From the NCBI RefSeq assembly GCF_012689525.1, contig NZ_CP051514.1:1860001-1924000 (forward strand): 64,000 bases of DNA. The letters are read 5' to 3'. The DNA is from Paraburkholderia aromaticivorans (GTDB lineage Bacteria; Pseudomonadota; Gammaproteobacteria; Burkholderiales; Burkholderiaceae). The position numbers and the translations under genes are program-made. The notes below the pieces were generated by a model. The model had not been told where the DNA came from and searched no databases. It was given only the letters and a program-made list of their open reading frames with translations. Below are positions 15,952-24,779 of the stretch, piece after piece; the first letter of the stretch is position 1, and the number at the start of each line of letters is the position of its first letter.

Positions 15952-18897
15952 ATGACACGCGTGAAGTGGACGTTTCGGGACCGACTGACCGGCTGGGCTT
16001 TCCAGCGGTTTTCAGTATACGTAGCGCCATTTGTGATTGTGCTTGGCAGCGTCGCGGTCATGCTTTGGGCGCCGCGTCAGTTCGATACAACGGGAACAGT
16101 CACGCTCAGCTTTCCTGTGATTGCGGATCCGTCGGCAACACTGTCACCCGCCGCCGCCATCGCCCGCCTGCGCGATACCGCGCCCACCACACGTTTCAGC
16201 ACCCATCTCGCGGAAACGCCATTCTGGTTCCTGCTCACGGCGCCTGCCCTGGCGACCGACGGCGCCACGTTCATCGACCTGCCGTCGCGGCACGCCGAGA
16301 CGTTATCCTGCTGGCGGACAGCTCCCGACCTTTCGCTGCTCGGCGCGGGCGACCGCCACGGCACGAGCGGCGAGATGCGCTTTAACAAGGCCGGCTTTAC
16401 GCTCGGCCTCGACGAGCATGTCTCCCATTCGCAAATCCTGTGCCGGGGCACCTTTTCCGGGCCCGCGTATATCACGGCCTCCGCATCGGCGCGTGACAAG
16501 CTCGAAGTAACAACCCTCGATTTCCACGAGAGCGCGTCGCTGATCACCGGCGGCCTGCTGACGCTGGCGATTTTCGTGTTCGTTACCGCAATCATCAATC
16601 GCGAATGGACTTACGTGATTTTTGCCGCATGGCTGGTCGGCAACCTTCGCTTGAGCGCCAACGCAATGGGCTTCGATACCGAATGGATGGGCTGGCTCAT
16701 CCCACCCGACCATATCGCGCTCTTACGAGAATTCACGTTCGCCGCCTATTACGTGCTGACCACGACGCTCTTCGTAGAACTGTTTCGCCGCGAGCTGAAA
16801 GCCATCGGCCTGCGCTGGAGCTTGCACGCCGTCCGGTATGGCGGCGTCGTGCTGATGGTCGCCGCCTTCACGCTGAACTACGCGCACTTCATTCCGGTGC
16901 TGTGGGTAAGCGCCAGTTTCTGCATACTGGTGCTGACCTATTTCCTCGTGCAGTTGTTCATCAAGGCGCGCTCGCGCACGGTGCTCTGGTATGTCGCTTC
17001 GATGGCAATCGTGCTGCTCGCAACGTTGTCGCAAGTGCTCGCCGCCGCTTTCGGCGTGAAAGCATTGGCAAGCGCGTTCACCCCCGTAGTGACAGCGCTG
17101 TCATCGAGCATGCTTTGCGCGTTTGCGATTGCGGAACGCATGCGCGAAGAGCGCGAACGCCGCCGCCAAATGCAGGTCGAACTGCGCAACACGTACGACG
17201 TCACGCCGATCGGCCTTTTCACGCTGAACGGGGAAAACTGCTTCGTCCGCGCCAATCCCGCACTGCACTCGATGCTGGGCTTGTCCCCTCAGCACGACGG
17301 CATGCATCGCTGGGCCGACTATTTTGCCCCGGGCGCCGAGCGCGTCCTTGGTGAACTCCTCGCGCGCGAGGACTCGGCGTCGATCGAGATTGAGGGCGCA
17401 GCCGGCACGGAGACCGACACGCGGCGTTACTCACTGCGGGCGATTCGCGCGAACAGCTTCATCGAAGGCTCGCTCGAGGATGTGACGGACCGCTCGAAAG
17501 CAGTGGAGCGGCTGCACTTTTTGGCCGAACACGACCCCCTCACCGGTCTCCTGAACCGTCGCGGCATCGAGCATGCAATCGGCCGGCAATGTGACGAAAG
17601 CGGCCCGTGGGCACTTGCGTATCTCGACCTCGACCGCTTCAAGCTGTTCAACGACCTGTTCGGCCACGGAACCGGCGACGAAATATTGCGCCATGTCGCC
17701 ACGCGCCTCGTCGAGCGCCTTGGCTCGCACATCCCGATTGGGCGCATCGGTGGTGACGAATTCGTGTGCGTACTCGCGAACATGGCCATCGACGATGCCA
17801 TCGCGCGCTGCCGGGAACTCGTCTCGGCGTTGAACGCCGCGCCATTTCAGGTCGGCACACGAGCGTTTCAGGTCCGGGGATCGATCGGCGTGGTCGAGTG
17901 CTCGCAAGGTGAACGGGTACCGGACGCCCTCGCCTTTGCCGACCGCGCGTGTCGCGCCGCCAAGCGCGGCGGCAATGCGCGGCTTGTCGCGCTGCGCAAG
18001 GGAGCGCAAGCCTTCGAGGAGCGCGCCGCCGAGATCAATCTGATCGAGGCGCTGGGACAGAGCCGGCTGCCCGAGGGGCTTTTCCTCGTCATGCAACCCA
18101 TCATGTCGATGCGCGCACCATCAGAAGCCCTTGACTTCGAAGTGCTGCTGCGGCTGCGCGCGCCGGACGGCTCGGTGACGACAGCCGCGAAAGTGATCGC
18201 CGCCGCCGAGGACTCCGGCACGATCATTCAGATCGACCGCTGGGTGCTCTCGACGACGCTTGCCTGGCTTAGCGAAAACCGCGCGGCTCTCCCCAACACC
18301 AGCTTCGTCTGCGTGAACCTGAGCGGGGGGTCGCTCAACGACGAACTCTTTCTCGACGAGCTATTCACCCTGTTCTCGCGTCACAAGGACGTCATCCATT
18401 ACCTGTGCATCGAAATCACCGAAAGCGTCGCGCTGCACGATCTCGAGAATACAGAGCGATTCATCGCGCGCGTGCACGACATGGGCGCAAAAATCGCGAT
18501 CGACGATTTCGGCGCGGGTCAGACATCCTTACGTTATCTGAAGAAGCTGTCGGCCGATGCATTAAAGATCGACGGCGAGTTTGTGCGCACGATGTGTAAC
18601 CACCCGGCCGACATCGCGATCGTCGAGGCAATCATCGGCCTCGCACGCAATCTCGGCATGCGCAGTATTGCGGAATGGGTGGAAGACCTCGAAACCTTAC
18701 GCGCGCTGAATGAACTGGGCGTCGACTATGTGCAGGGCTTTGCGATCGCGAAACCGCAAGAGGCCAGCGACATTCTCGCGGCATCTTCCGCCGCCAGCTT
18801 CGTGACTAACGCCGAGCTCACGCGCTATCTGGAGGCAGAGCACACTCCGCAAGCCGGCGATGGCCACGAGCGCATGGAGCGCGAAAACGCAGTCTGA
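15952..18897 (+). CDS. Membrane diguanylate cyclase/phosphodiesterase (GGDEF-EAL) with PAS-like linker
   Basis: This 981-residue inner-membrane protein may make and/or degrade cyclic di-GMP. It begins with a transmembrane helix (about 20-40), a periplasmic segment and a block of about seven more hydrophobic helices. Then come a coiled-coil/PAS-like linker (TYDVTPIGLFTLNG), a GGDEF domain (about 525-680, RIGGDEF near residue 600) and an EAL domain (about 700-950). GGDEF is canonical but no RxxD inhibitory site precedes it. In EAL the signature is FEVLLR rather than EALLR, while ITESVAL, IDDFGAG, the LKID lysine and EWVED are kept. ATG 15952 follows GGGGAAGGGC; an upstream start adds no family-like sequence. 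Confidence 0.9.
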   Translation: MTRVKWTFRDRLTGWAFQRFSVYVAPFVIVLGSVAVMLWAPRQFDTTGTVTLSFPVIADPSATLSPAAAIARLRDTAPTTRFSTHLAETPFWFLLTAPALATDGATFIDLPSRHAETLSCWRTAPDLSLLGAGDRHGTSGEMRFNKAGFTLGLDEHVSHSQILCRGTFSGPAYITASASARDKLEVTTLDFHESASLITGGLLTLAIFVFVTAIINREWTYVIFAAWLVGNLRLSANAMGFDTEWMGWLIPPDHIALLREFTFAAYYVLTTTLFVELFRRELKAIGLRWSLHAVRYGGVVLMVAAFTLNYAHFIPVLWVSASFCILVLTYFLVQLFIKARSRTVLWYVASMAIVLLATLSQVLAAAFGVKALASAFTPVVTALSSSMLCAFAIAERMREERERRRQMQVELRNTYDVTPIGLFTLNGENCFVRANPALHSMLGLSPQHDGMHRWADYFAPGAERVLGELLAREDSASIEIEGAAGTETDTRRYSLRAIRANSFIEGSLEDVTDRSKAVERLHFLAEHDPLTGLLNRRGIEHAIGRQCDESGPWALAYLDLDRFKLFNDLFGHGTGDEILRHVATRLVERLGSHIPIGRIGGDEFVCVLANMAIDDAIARCRELVSALNAAPFQVGTRAFQVRGSIGVVECSQGERVPDALAFADRACRAAKRGGNARLVALRKGAQAFEERAAEINLIEALGQSRLPEGLFLVMQPIMSMRAPSEALDFEVLLRLRAPDGSVTTAAKVIAAAEDSGTIIQIDRWVLSTTLAWLSENRAALPNTSFVCVNLSGGSLNDELFLDELFTLFSRHKDVIHYLCIEITESVALHDLENTERFIARVHDMGAKIAIDDFGAGQTSLRYLKKLSADALKIDGEFVRTMCNHPADIAIVEAIIGLARNLGMRSIAEWVEDLETLRALNELGVDYVQGFAIAKPQEASDILAASSAASFVTNAELTRYLEAEHTPQAGDGHERMERENAV

Positions 18898-19164
18898 TGC
18901 GGTTGACTGTGCCCCAGCCGCTAGCGCAGCCGCATCGTTCGCCGCTCCGCGTATCGGATCGCGGCCTCGTGCGTTGCTTTCCGGGGAAGTGTTCTCGCGT
19001 ATTCGATCCGCCTCCATCCACGCTTCGTAAAGTGCTGAGGGCTACGAGTTTGGCAGGCGCGGGCGGGCGTCAAACGAGCGGGTCAAGCAGCCGAACTTGC
19101 GATCCTGTCGCTCCAATCCTGGACGAGCACCAGCACGCCGAATACTGCTCGTGTCACGCGATCG

Positions 19165-19471
19165 TTGTCTAGCCTACCGACGCACTCTCACGTTGCGCAT
19201 GCCCTCAACTCTTCCACACGCGCGGATAGCCTTGCCTCGCGCTGGCTGGGACGTGTCGCGCCAGGGCTGGGTGGACTCGTCGGCATCGTCGCCATATGGT
19301 GGCTGGCGGTTGATCTTCTCGCCGGACCCGGCACGCTGGCCGCGCAGTTTTCTCCGGCGCGCGCAGTGGCAACGCTGCCGTCACTCTTCACCGACGATCG
19401 CCTCGCCGTCCACATTGCCACCAGCCTGCGGCGCATCGCCATCGGTCTCCTCTTGTCAGGAGCGGCGCGAA
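19165..19471 (+). pseudogene. ABC transporter permease, 5' half, cut by IS21
   Basis: The frame reads RWLGRVAPGLGGLVGIVAIW, a first transmembrane helix, then ARAVATLPSL and HIATSLRRIAIGLLLSGA. This matches the N-terminus of SsuC/TauC-type permeases for sulfonates, taurine or nitrate. The gene stops at the IS21 left end. The C-terminal half continues at 22857. The start is uncertain: the in-frame candidate is TTG 19165. About 60-70 residues between the two halves are missing altogether, so the gene is dead even without the insertion. Confidence 0.7.
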
Positions 19472-19516
19472 TGTCACGCAAAACGGACGGTTTGAAACTC
19501 ACTATGCTGAAGACGG

Positions 19517-20308
19517 TCAAGCGGCAGGATCAGGGTCGATCTGGTCTTTCATCCGATAGCTTTTGCCTTCGATGACGACAGTCTCGGCGTGATGAAGGAT
19601 GCGATCGAGCAACGCGGAGGTGAGCGTGGTGTCGTGGTTGAAGATCTCAGCCCAGTGTTTAAAGGCACGATTGGAGTTGATGATGGTTGCGCTCTTTTCA
19701 TATCGTTGACTGATGATCTGGAACAGCGCGTCGGCACCCTGTTTATCGATGGGTAAATATCCCAGTTCATCGACAATAAGCAGGCGCGGTTTGACGTAGC
19801 GGCGCAATTCGCGTTTGAGGCCGCCATGCGCATAGGCGGCGTTCACCGAGTTAATGATATCCACCGCGTTAGCGAAGAGCACCGGGTAGCCGCGCAGGCA
19901 CGCGGTATGTCCGAGCGCAATACTCAGGTGACTCTTGCCGAGCCCGACGCCGCCGAGGAAGATCACGTTAGCCGACTCTTCGATGAAGTTCAGCCGGAAC
20001 AGGTTCTGGATCTGCAGCCGGTTGATGTGGGTGGGCCAGCTCCATTCGAACTGGTCGAGCGTCTTGAGTATCGGGAAACGGGCCAGGGCGATGCGCCGGG
20101 CGATACTACGATCCTCGCGACGATGCGCTTCGCCCTCGATCAGGTGGGCCAGATAGTCGACATGCGACCAGTGCTGCGCGCCCGCGTCGCCAGCCAGTGC
20201 CTCGTAATGTTGCAGCACGTAGCTCAGGTGTAGTTCCGTGAGTTGTGCAGGCAACGTATCGATGGCGGGTTTGCGCTGGTGCATGGTGGTGTGTTCAGCT
20301 TTCGTCAT
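19517..20308 (-). CDS. istB: IS21 helper ATPase IstB
   Basis: This 263-residue AAA+ ATPase assists the IstA transposase. Seen: the Walker A motif in FLGGVGLGKSHLSIAL, Walker B in RLLIVDELGYLP, the sensor asparagine in TIINSNRAFKHW and the IstB-like TTLTSALLDRILHHAETV. It overlaps the 3' end of istA by 14 bases, the usual coupled arrangement. The frame is intact. Confidence 0.93.
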   Translation of the reverse strand: MTKAEHTTMHQRKPAIDTLPAQLTELHLSYVLQHYEALAGDAGAQHWSHVDYLAHLIEGEAHRREDRSIARRIALARFPILKTLDQFEWSWPTHINRLQIQNLFRLNFIEESANVIFLGGVGLGKSHLSIALGHTACLRGYPVLFANAVDIINSVNAAYAHGGLKRELRRYVKPRLLIVDELGYLPIDKQGADALFQIISQRYEKSATIINSNRAFKHWAEIFNHDTTLTSALLDRILHHAETVVIEGKSYRMKDQIDPDPAA

Positions 20309-21773
20309 GGGGCTCCTCCGGTCCGTAGTGCGAGAGATCCGGTTGCGCGAGTTCGATGTCCAGCAGATCCTGATGGCGGACCAGGTGCAGCGCGCCGACT
20401 TCGGGAATCTGCCGGGCTTTCATCTCCAGAATGTTGGCGATGTACTCGCAACTGAAGGCGTGAAACGCAAGCCCATCACGCATGGCACGCCCGACCGCCT
20501 CGACGCCGTAGATCTCGCTTAATGCGATGATCTTTCGCACGTGCTGTCGCGCATTGGTACGTCGTTGATCGAGTCCGTCGTAATAGGCCTGGGCATGCGG
20601 GCCCAGTTTCAGGAACTGCATCATCAGCCGCTGTTCCCGGGCATTGCGGCGTTGTGCGAGCAGTGCCTTGGGATGTTCGGGATCCTCAATATCCTGATGG
20701 CGATCGTAGCTTCGCACATGTCGGGCGATCAGCTGGTTGTCGTGGTAGATGCAGACCCGCTCGGGATATGCCTTGAGCGTCACACGCGCACTCGCATACC
20801 GGGCCGGCACGGAATAATGGTTGGTGTCCAGCGCCACGCGAAACTGCTTGCTGGCACGCACCGTCACAATGCGTGCGACATCGTAGGCTGATGGATTCAG
20901 CGGTTTCAGATGCGCCTGCTCGGCTGCAAACAGATCGACGGGGCGCTGGTGCGTCTCACCGTGTATACGCACATTGGCGATGGTCTCGAGCCAGAGCTGG
21001 GCCGCGGGGTTGATCGCGCTGAACCCGGCGAGCTCAAGCCCGTTGAGGAGATTTTTCTTGACGTAACCTACACCATTTTCGACCCGTCCTTTTTCGTTGC
21101 CTTTTCCTACATTGCAGGCCACGATGTCGAATCCCCAGTGACGCGCCGCATCCAGATAGCGCGGATTGAACACCGGCGCCTCGCCCACCAGGCGCTGCAG
21201 TACCGCTGACTTCAGATTGTCCACCATCACCCTGGCCGGGCAACCATGGAAGGCTGCGAACGCGTGCTCATGGCATGCGAGGAAGTGCTCCATCGTCTGC
21301 GACACGGTGAATTCGACATACATCAGGCGGCTATAGCACAGCACCATGACGAAGAACGACAGTCGCCGGCGCGTCGAGCCCACATCAATCGTGCCGTATT
21401 CGCCCCAATCAATCTGGGCACACTCCCCGGGAGTGAAGGCAAGTTTCAGGAACGCCTCGTGTCGCGGTGGGCGGATTGCGCTCACATAGTCGCGCACAAT
21501 CGTGTAGCCGCCTTCGAAGCCCGCTTCGCGCAGGCGCTGGAAGACCTGCTGAACGCTATACGGATGCGCATCGAGCCAGCGAACCACCTGCGCCTTGAAC
21601 GGATCGAGCCGGCTCGCGCGCCGTGGCGAGCGGCGCGGCTGATACGCGCCCGCCCTGATCCATTTCGCCACCGTTTGCGCATGCAGCCCGAGCGCGCGCG
21701 CCGTCTGCGTGATCGTCAGATGCTGCCGGTCATGGCAGTCGCGGATCCTGCAGTACGTCTCGTAATCAAGCAT
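20295..21773 (-). CDS. istA: IS21 transposase IstA
   Basis: This 492-residue transposase has an N-terminal helix-turn-helix (LTITQTARALGLHAQTVAKWI), a second DNA-binding segment, and a DDE integrase core: first Asp in ECAQIDWGEYG, second in CPARVMVDNLKSAV and the Glu in GKGNEKGRVENGVGYVKK. The C-terminal beta-barrel domain follows. It is intact and overlaps both istB and the accessory gene upstream, which suggests one translationally coupled unit. Confidence 0.93.
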   Translation of the reverse strand: MLDYETYCRIRDCHDRQHLTITQTARALGLHAQTVAKWIRAGAYQPRRSPRRASRLDPFKAQVVRWLDAHPYSVQQVFQRLREAGFEGGYTIVRDYVSAIRPPRHEAFLKLAFTPGECAQIDWGEYGTIDVGSTRRRLSFFVMVLCYSRLMYVEFTVSQTMEHFLACHEHAFAAFHGCPARVMVDNLKSAVLQRLVGEAPVFNPRYLDAARHWGFDIVACNVGKGNEKGRVENGVGYVKKNLLNGLELAGFSAINPAAQLWLETIANVRIHGETHQRPVDLFAAEQAHLKPLNPSAYDVARIVTVRASKQFRVALDTNHYSVPARYASARVTLKAYPERVCIYHDNQLIARHVRSYDRHQDIEDPEHPKALLAQRRNAREQRLMMQFLKLGPHAQAYYDGLDQRRTNARQHVRKIIALSEIYGVEAVGRAMRDGLAFHAFSCEYIANILEMKARQIPEVGALHLVRHQDLLDIELAQPDLSHYGPEEPHDES

Positions 21774-22164
21774 GGCGTTTGCCCAGCGCCGCGTGCAGCC
21801 GCTCCAGATGGGTCGCCACGTCGGCTTGAGCAGGCGCGGGCGGCGCCGACTCCGGCGGCGGTGTATCGAGCGCCAGCACCTGATACAGCGGCCTTTGCCA
21901 GGCGATCAGGCCGATACGCACCAGATCGCTGCGCGCCATCGACAGGCGCGCCGGGGCCATCGACAGCCGCTGCGCAAGCGACGTGTCCGCGTAGTAGCTC
22001 AGGCCCTGGGCATCAGCAACGGTGACCAGAAACAGGTACAGCGCGGCAGCACAGGCGTCACAGCGCTCGATATACCGCTCGCGCACCAGCCGGTGATCGA
22101 TCCAGCTGAACTGCGCCGGAACCTGCCGGATCCGCTCAGGGCAGATGACCCGCTTGATCACCAT
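21766..22164 (-). CDS. IS21 accessory protein (132 residues), possible DNA-binding helper
   Basis: This small protein is carried inside the IS21 element and overlaps the istA start by 8 bases. It contains RLVRERYIERCDACAAALYL and a region resembling a winged helix (YYADTSLAQRLSMAPARL then SDLVRIGLIAWQRPLYQVL). I recognise it only as a gene often found ahead of istA in some IS21-like elements. A role in target choice or regulation of transposition is a guess. Confidence 0.7.
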   Translation of the reverse strand: MVIKRVICPERIRQVPAQFSWIDHRLVRERYIERCDACAAALYLFLVTVADAQGLSYYADTSLAQRLSMAPARLSMARSDLVRIGLIAWQRPLYQVLALDTPPPESAPPAPAQADVATHLERLHAALGKRHA

Positions 22165-22636
22165 GCTCGCGTCTCCCGCTCAGAATGTCCTGTCCCAGTT
22201 GTAGCAGGCGCCGGGTGCTCAGCGCGATGTCTTCTTGTAACGCACTGTCAGTCAGATGGGCGATCAACCCAATCAGCACGGCGGGTTGCGCCGACAGGAC
22301 ATCTTGTAACGCATCGCCCGTTAAGAATGGCGATTCCTCTTTTGTTTCAATGGCTTGCACGCAGGAGTCATCTTGTAACGCACCGCCCTCCCGCACACCT
22401 GAACGCCGCCAGTATCCTGGATGCTGTTCGCGCCAGCGCTGCACCCGCGCGACGTTTTGCGGGCCGCGGAAGTAGTCCTGATTCTCAGATTGGGAAAGCC
22501 ACTGGCGCTGACTGGCCGCCTTGCTCGCCTGACGGCACGCGAGGGCGCTGCAATACCGCTGGTGTCTGACGTTGCGCGGGTCCGGGCGGAACAACGCTCC
22601 GCAACCGGAACACTGCCGTTGTCGTTGGCGTTTCAT
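22136..22636 (-). CDS. IS21 accessory zinc-ribbon protein (166 residues)
   Basis: Starting at ATG 22636, the protein opens with a Cys cluster (CSGCGALF...RYCSALACR) that looks like a zinc-binding finger. A basic segment (QWLSQSENQDYFRGPQNV, WREQHPGYWRR) follows, then a Leu-rich C-terminus. It is the first gene of the element and overlaps the second by 29 bases. DNA binding is likely from the zinc finger and basic charge, but the exact job is unknown. Confidence 0.7.
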   Translation of the reverse strand: MKRQRQRQCSGCGALFRPDPRNVRHQRYCSALACRQASKAASQRQWLSQSENQDYFRGPQNVARVQRWREQHPGYWRRSGVREGGALQDDSCVQAIETKEESPFLTGDALQDVLSAQPAVLIGLIAHLTDSALQEDIALSTRRLLQLGQDILSGRREHGDQAGHLP

Positions 22637-22856
22637 GATCGGCCCCCTTGCGCCGATCATGCGCCACCACCCGCGAGCAACCTTAACCGGTTGATCCCGA
22701 CAAACGGGACCAATAAAGGAAGAAAACGCCTAGGATGAACGAAGAAAATGCGCAAGAAGAGTCACGTCCTTGATAAATAGACGAACCCGAAGAAAACCAG
22801 CGAAGAGGTGGATTTCAGACCGACAGATTTAAACGACTTTCAGAACGCCAATGACA

Positions 22857-23189
22857 CCGATCGACAGGCGCTGGTTGCAGCTCGGCGAAAGTCTCGCCGC
22901 TACGCGCCGCGAAATGCTCTGGCACGTGTACGTTCCCGGCATCGCTGCGCATGTGCTGACCGGCGTGCGGCTCGCCATCGGCATCTTGTGGATCGTACTG
23001 GTGCCGGCGGAGATGCTGGGTGTGAGCTCAGGCCTTGGCTATCTGATTCTCGATACTCGCGACCGTCTCGCGTATTCAGAGTTGACGGCGGTCATTCTGG
23101 TGATCGGTGCGCTTGGGTTTCTTCTCGACTTCGCGGCACGTCTTGCTTACCGGCATTTCGGCTCGGGCCGCGTCGAGCAGGAACGATAG
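22857..23189 (+). pseudogene. ABC transporter permease, 3' half, cut by IS21
   Basis: The frame continues the permease interrupted at 19471: DRRWLQLGESLAATRREMLW, then HVYVPGIAAHVLTGVRLAIG, where AA...G resembles the EAA loop that contacts the ATPase, and later transmembrane helices. This is the C-terminal third of an SsuC/TauC-type inner-membrane permease. The residues normally joining it to the 5' half are absent. The organosulfur setting (SfnB remnant and YeeE pair next door) favours a sulfonate-type transporter. Confidence 0.75.
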
Positions 23190-23264
23190 CGCGGCCGTTT
23201 TTATATCACCTCCGCTGTCTGCTGCCGCAAATCCGCTGCCGCGTACGCGCGAGGCCAGTCCAAC

Positions 23265-23535
23265 TCACAAGGCGCCATGTCGCGGCGGCAGCTTGCCGTT
23301 GAGATAAAAGTTGCCCACGGCGTGATACCTCCAGCGCACCGGGTCGTGCAGCGTGTGAGTGCGCGCGTTGCGCCAGAAACGGTCGAGGCCAAGACCGTCA
23401 AGTGTCGCAGCTGTGCCGGCGAGTTCGAATAGACGCGAACCGGCATCTAGCGAAACGGTCGTGGTGAGCGCGCGCGCTTCGGCCACGGCGATCGACGCCT
23501 CCGCTACCGTTCGCTCGGTGGGCTGCGCCTGAATG
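23265..23535 (-). pseudogene. SfnB-family sulfur acquisition oxidoreductase, C-terminal remnant
   Basis: The fragment reads VAEARALTTTVSLDAGSRL, FELAGTAATLDGLGLDRFWR, and NARTHTLHDPVRWRYHAVG up to the stop. This matches the C-terminus of SfnB/DszC-like flavin monooxygenases of the acyl-CoA dehydrogenase fold, used to release sulfur from sulfones and sulfonates. About 300 N-terminal residues are missing and a stop codon lies in frame just upstream. It directly follows the DUF6691 gene, so a deletion probably joined the two. Confidence 0.75.
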
Positions 23536-23537
23536 TG

Positions 23538-23960
23538 CTAACGCCGACTCGCCACAAGCTCGTACAGCCACCACCCCGCCAGCATGGCCGGCAAGAAATA
23601 GAGCGCCTCTGTATCGGGCGCCGCCAGCAGTGCGATCGCCGGACCAGGACAATAGCCCGAGAGCCCCCAGCCCACGCCGAAAATCGTGGCGCCCCCAATC
23701 AGATGGAGGTCGATCGCCTTTGCCTTTGGCAAATCGAAAGACGGTGCCAGCAGCGGCGAACTCCGCCGCAGGACGAAATGGAAGCCCACGGCGGCGAGCG
23801 CGACCGCGCTGCCCAGCACCAGTAACAAGCTGGGATCCCAGGACCCAGCCACATCCAGAAAGCCAAGCACCTTCTGCGGACGCGTCATTCCTGCAAGCGC
23901 AAGCCCCGCGCCGAACAGGAGTCCGCACACGAGGCTGGCCAGGTGGCGCTGCAGCTTCAT
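23538..23960 (-). CDS. DUF6691/YeeE-type sulfur transporter subunit
   Basis: This 140-residue membrane protein has about four hydrophobic helices (LVCGLLFGAGLALAGM, LLLVLGSAVALAAVGF, GATIFGVGWGLSGYCPGPAI, FLPAMLAGWWLYEL). The GYCPGPAI segment carries the conserved Cys of YeeE/YedE thiosulfate or sulfur-species importers. Its ATG overlaps the stop of the preceding YeeE gene (ATGA), so the two are translationally coupled and probably form one channel. The role in importing a reduced sulfur compound is inferred from the family and from the cysteine desulfurase nearby. Confidence 0.85.
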   Translation of the reverse strand: MKLQRHLASLVCGLLFGAGLALAGMTRPQKVLGFLDVAGSWDPSLLLVLGSAVALAAVGFHFVLRRSSPLLAPSFDLPKAKAIDLHLIGGATIFGVGWGLSGYCPGPAIALLAAPDTEALYFLPAMLAGWWLYELVASRR

Positions 23961-24403
23961 TGGAACCCCAACACGTGGCGTACCACATAGGTCGTCACGA
24001 TGCCTGTCGCGAGAAAGGTCAACGTCGCGACAATCGATCGCGGCGAGAGACGAGCAATGCCACATACGCCGTGCCCGCTCGTGCAACCACGCGCGAGGGC
24101 CGTGCCGAAACCCACTGCGAGGCCCCCGGCGACCAGCAATCCTCGTGGGAAAGCGGGTCTTGCGCGCGGTATAACGCCGCCGTATCCAGCGCGGGCGGCG
24201 AGCCAATAGTAAAGCCAAGCCCCGCCGACGAGCCCGACGAGGAACAGCGCGCGCCACGCAAGCCCACTGCGATCGCGCGACATGAGCCCCCGCGCGATGC
24301 CGCTGACACCGGCAATCCGGCCATTGAACCAGAGCAGCAGCGTGGCTGAGAGCCCAATCAGGAGACCGCCGCCCAGCGCGCTATAGGGTGTGAAAGATTC
24401 CAT
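23957..24403 (-). CDS. YeeE/YedE family sulfur-compound transporter
   Basis: This 148-residue inner-membrane protein has the YeeE half-repeat: GGGLLIGLSATLLLWFNG, GRIAGVSGIARGL, and the conserved Cys segment in GFGTALARGCTSGHGVCGIA. The ATG at 24403 gives the normal N-terminus; an upstream in-frame start adds 30 unlikely residues. YeeE from E. coli-like systems imports thiosulfate. Gene order (desulfurase, porin remnant, YeeE, DUF6691, SfnB remnant) is all minus strand and suggests a sulfur uptake unit. Confidence 0.85.
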   Translation of the reverse strand: MESFTPYSALGGGLLIGLSATLLLWFNGRIAGVSGIARGLMSRDRSGLAWRALFLVGLVGGAWLYYWLAARAGYGGVIPRARPAFPRGLLVAGGLAVGFGTALARGCTSGHGVCGIARLSPRSIVATLTFLATGIVTTYVVRHVLGFQ

Positions 24404-24501
24404 TGGGGTCGAGCGTTCCCTGAAGCGGGTGGCCACCTTAACAAAGTACCATGCGAACGCCGCCTGCGGCCGATCGATCCATTGTCCCGTCACCGGAAGC
24501 G

Positions 24502-24740
24502 CTAGAACTGCTTGCCGAAGCCGATTCCGACCACGTTCTCTTCAAGGCTGACATTTGCGTCGCCGCCGCCAAACGACACGGGAATGGAGTTGTCTCCATT
24601 GAGCGTCTTCTTGAAAGCGTGACCATGGAAAAAGCTGAACGCCGCGTTGCTCGCTGCCTTTCAGGTAGAGGTTGCCGGCATAGCCCGTATCCAGCCCACC
24701 ATTTGCATTGAGCGCGAAACTGGCGTAGGTGAATACAAGG
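24502..24740 (-). pseudogene. Outer-membrane beta-barrel protein remnant
   Basis: The frame reads NANGGLDTGYAGNLYLKG, then after a shift near 24665 continues AFKKTLNGDNSIPVSFGGG and ends VVGIGFGKQF, with the terminal Phe typical of outer-membrane barrels. No start or signal peptide is seen. It is a frameshifted C-terminal piece, perhaps OmpW-like, between the desulfurase and the YeeE gene. The family is uncertain. Confidence 0.5.
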
Positions 24741-24779
24741 ACCCGTAGCACGCGTCCGGCCGCACTGCAATCTCGCCGC

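Larger units (their letters stand above)
19472..22856 (-). mobile_element. IS21-family element with two accessory genes, inserted in an ABC permease gene
   Basis: The element holds istA and istB plus two upstream genes, all on the minus strand, in about 3.4 kb. The proposed ends are TGTCA at 19472 and TGACA ending at 22856, with related sequences further in (CGGTTTGAAACTCAC on the left, CGGTCTGAAATCCAC read from the right), in line with the repeated terminal sites of IS21 elements. No target duplication is visible (GGCGCGAA before, CCGATCGA after). This agrees with loss of permease sequence at the insertion point. Confidence 0.75.
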
